Assembly: GCA_023436605.1 (NCBI GenBank)
Contig: JAEZIQ010000047.1
Span: forward strand, 1-13,685
Length of the DNA stretch: 13,685 nucleotides
Reading direction: 5' to 3'
From: Actinomycetes bacterium
Lineage (GTDB): Bacteria; Actinomycetota; Thermoleophilia; Solirubrobacterales; 70-9
Shown: positions 12,539 through 13,685 of the stretch, piece after piece
Position numbering within the stretch: position 1 is the first letter of the stretch
Layout: each line of letters opens with the position of its first letter
The notes under the pieces: model-generated
What the model saw: the letters and a program-made list of their open reading frames with translations, nothing else
The model's database searches: none
What the model was told of the DNA's origin: nothing
Made by a program: the position numbers and the translations under genes

Positions 12539-13444
12539 TTATGCCTCGTTCTCTTCTGCGTTTGAAACTTCAACGGCCGGCTGCGGCGCTTCGCCCTCGG
12601 CCACAACGGCGGCGACTGCCTCCGGCGGGCGGCCTGCCTCATGGTGGACGACCGGCTTGTCGGTGATCTCGCGAACCCGGCCAACCAGGTCCTGCTTGAG
12701 CCAGTGCGACTCCTCCCCGCTCAGGGTCGAGATCAGGATCTCGTCCACGCGGTAATGCTCGATCGCGGTCTTGACGGCATCGAACGGATCAGGGCTCATC
12801 GGCTGAGCGGTCGCGTCGATGTTGGCGTGGTAAAGCTTGGCCAGAACACTGGCGAGGTTGCGGGCTACCGTCGCCTCGGAAACGTCGTCGGCTGCCGGGG
12901 CAATGATCGTGTACCGGTGCGGACGGGCGTCCGAACGGTCGAGCAGTCGGCTCTGCAGGTCCTCGCTGGTCAGGGTCCGGTTGGCGACCACCAGGGTGTG
13001 GGTCACGTTCAGGCTGATCGAGTCGTCCTCGATCCGAACCGGAATGTGGGTGATCTTGGTGACCTTGCCGTAGGTGATCTCGGCCCACTCGAGCAGGTCC
13101 CTACGGGTCAGGCCGAAACGGAAGTCGTAAGTGCAGGAGAGCAGGACCTCGGAGGGACGGTGGCTGCGGATCGCGTCACCGAGCGCCAGGTCGTACTCCG
13201 GATCGAGCACTTCACCGATCGCTTCGATGCCGAACTCGTCGAGCACCGCGAGGGTCACGTCGACGCGGGCACGCGCTGCTTCCTCGCGCTCCTCGGGAGC
13301 GAACAGCTGGCCGACCGAAGGCTGGTTCTGCGGGGCAACGACGACTATGTATGAAGCGTCGGCGGCCCTTTCACGAGCGGCCTCGAGCAGCTTGCGTCCG
13401 CCCGCAACCTCGTTCAGGAAAATAAGAAGTGGTTTCTTGCTCAT
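12539..13444 (-). CDS. tandem universal-stress-protein-like protein inside the cox operon
   Basis: A 301-residue soluble protein with two UspA-like Rossmann repeats. The first is about 1-115 (KPLLIFLNEVAGGRKLLEA, then a long helix and VLLSC). The second is about 168-268 (HRYTIIAPA, then the DPFDAVKTAIEHYRVDEILIST and WLKQDLVGRVREITDKPVVHH pattern common in actinobacterial proteins). The C-terminus is an acidic Ala/Glu tail. The classical GxxGx9G(S/T) ATP-binding string of UspA is not evident, so nucleotide binding is uncertain. The start ATG 13442-13444 overlaps the coxA stop by 4 bp and coxC starts 2 bp after its stop, so it is made in step with oxidase subunits. Function unknown; a regulatory or assembly role at the oxidase is inference. 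Confidence 0.85.
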   Translation of the reverse strand: MSKKPLLIFLNEVAGGRKLLEAARERAADASYIVVVAPQNQPSVGQLFAPEEREEAARARVDVTLAVLDEFGIEAIGEVLDPEYDLALGDAIRSHRPSEVLLSCTYDFRFGLTRRDLLEWAEITYGKVTKITHIPVRIEDDSISLNVTHTLVVANRTLTSEDLQSRLLDRSDARPHRYTIIAPAADDVSEATVARNLASVLAKLYHANIDATAQPMSPDPFDAVKTAIEHYRVDEILISTLSGEESHWLKQDLVGRVREITDKPVVHHEAGRPPEAVAAVVAEGEAPQPAVEVSNAEENEA

Positions 13445-13685
13445 GAGCCTGCGGGCACCGTGGTCGGCTTGGTCTCGGGCACTTCGGCACCCTCTTCTTC
13501 ACCACCCATGATCGCGTGGCGCGCACCGGGGGTGCCGAACTCGTACGGACCACCGACGACACGCGGGATCTCGTCGAAGTTGAACACCGGCGGCGGCGAG
13601 GAGACCTGCCACTCGATGGTGTTCGCCCGCCAGGGGTTGTCCCCGGCCTTCGGGCCGAACCGCCAGCTGACGATCATGTTGTAGA
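13441..13685 (-). CDS. coxA: cytochrome c oxidase subunit I, C-terminal fragment (continues past right edge)
   Basis: Only the last 81 residues or so are in view and the frame is open to the right edge. They match the conserved COX1 tail: YNMIVSWRFGPKAGDNPW, then TIEWQVSSPPPVFNFDEIP. The ending after that (GGEEEGAEVPETKPTTVPAGS) is variable. The catalytic core lies outside the window, so whether its haem and copper ligands are intact cannot be seen. The presence of coxC directly downstream suggests it is the functional subunit I. It shares the SPPPxxNF tail signature with the degenerate CoxA-like protein at 4056-5762, so both are of the aa3 type. Its stop overlaps the UspA-like gene start by 4 bp. 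Confidence 0.9.
   Translation of the reverse strand, partial: YNMIVSWRFGPKAGDNPWRANTIEWQVSSPPPVFNFDEIPRVVGGPYEFGTPGARHAIMGGEEEGAEVPETKPTTVPAGS

Noticed and set aside
11460..12755. 431-aa plus-strand frame across the coxC region
   Set aside because: Antisense to coxC and to parts of its neighbours; its sequence is a low-complexity acidic shadow with no domain.

Overview
The window is GC-rich and densely coded, with strong third-position GC bias, short intergenic gaps and several 4-bp ATGA overlaps. Gene content suggests a high-GC actinobacterium, most plausibly of the class Thermoleophilia (Solirubrobacterales-like). That placement rests on the PAP2_3-type phosphatase, the actinobacterial style of two-repeat UspA protein, the actinobacterial-type CtaA and the cox layout. 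It is inference, not a database result.

Left arm (1-3101, minus strand): a nearly complete thioredoxin reductase (trxB) that runs off the left edge, then a translationally coupled pair made of a PAP2-family membrane phosphatase/phosphotransferase and an LPG-synthase-TM/flippase-like membrane protein. Centre-left (3157-6712, plus strand): a tight operon of a cytochrome oxidase subunit II homologue, a subunit I homologue and haem O synthase (ctaB). Both oxidase homologues have intact frames and retain the family fold signatures, but nearly all cofactor ligands are substituted. Subunit II lacks the two Cys and one His of CuA. Subunit I lacks the haem a ligands, all three CuB His, the cross-linked Tyr and the D-, K- and Glu proton-path residues; only the helix-X first His remains. 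This apparently redox-dead oxidase pair is the most interesting thing here.

Centre (6713-8211): four tandem 32-bp hairpin repeats, a long hairpin, an FNR/CRP-like palindrome, two small membrane-protein genes (37 and 94 aa), an intrinsic terminator, a duplicated 46-bp stem-loop element, and a divergent pair formed by a CBS-domain protein (minus) and the following cytochrome gene (plus), with a palindrome between them.

Right (8212-13685): on the plus strand a dihaem cytochrome c lipoprotein, haem A synthase (ctaA), a glycerate 2-kinase of the GckA/MOFRL type and a cupin. Converging on these from the right edge is a minus-strand unit of coxA (only the C-terminus is in view), a tandem UspA protein, coxC (subunit III) and a small two-helix membrane protein. 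This right-hand coxA/coxC unit looks like the working aa3-type oxidase. CtaB and CtaA would make its haem A and the dihaem cytochrome could deliver its electrons. The degenerate CoxA/CoxB pair would then be a second complex with a non-catalytic job (assembly, structural partner, decoy or sensor), which cannot be told from sequence alone.
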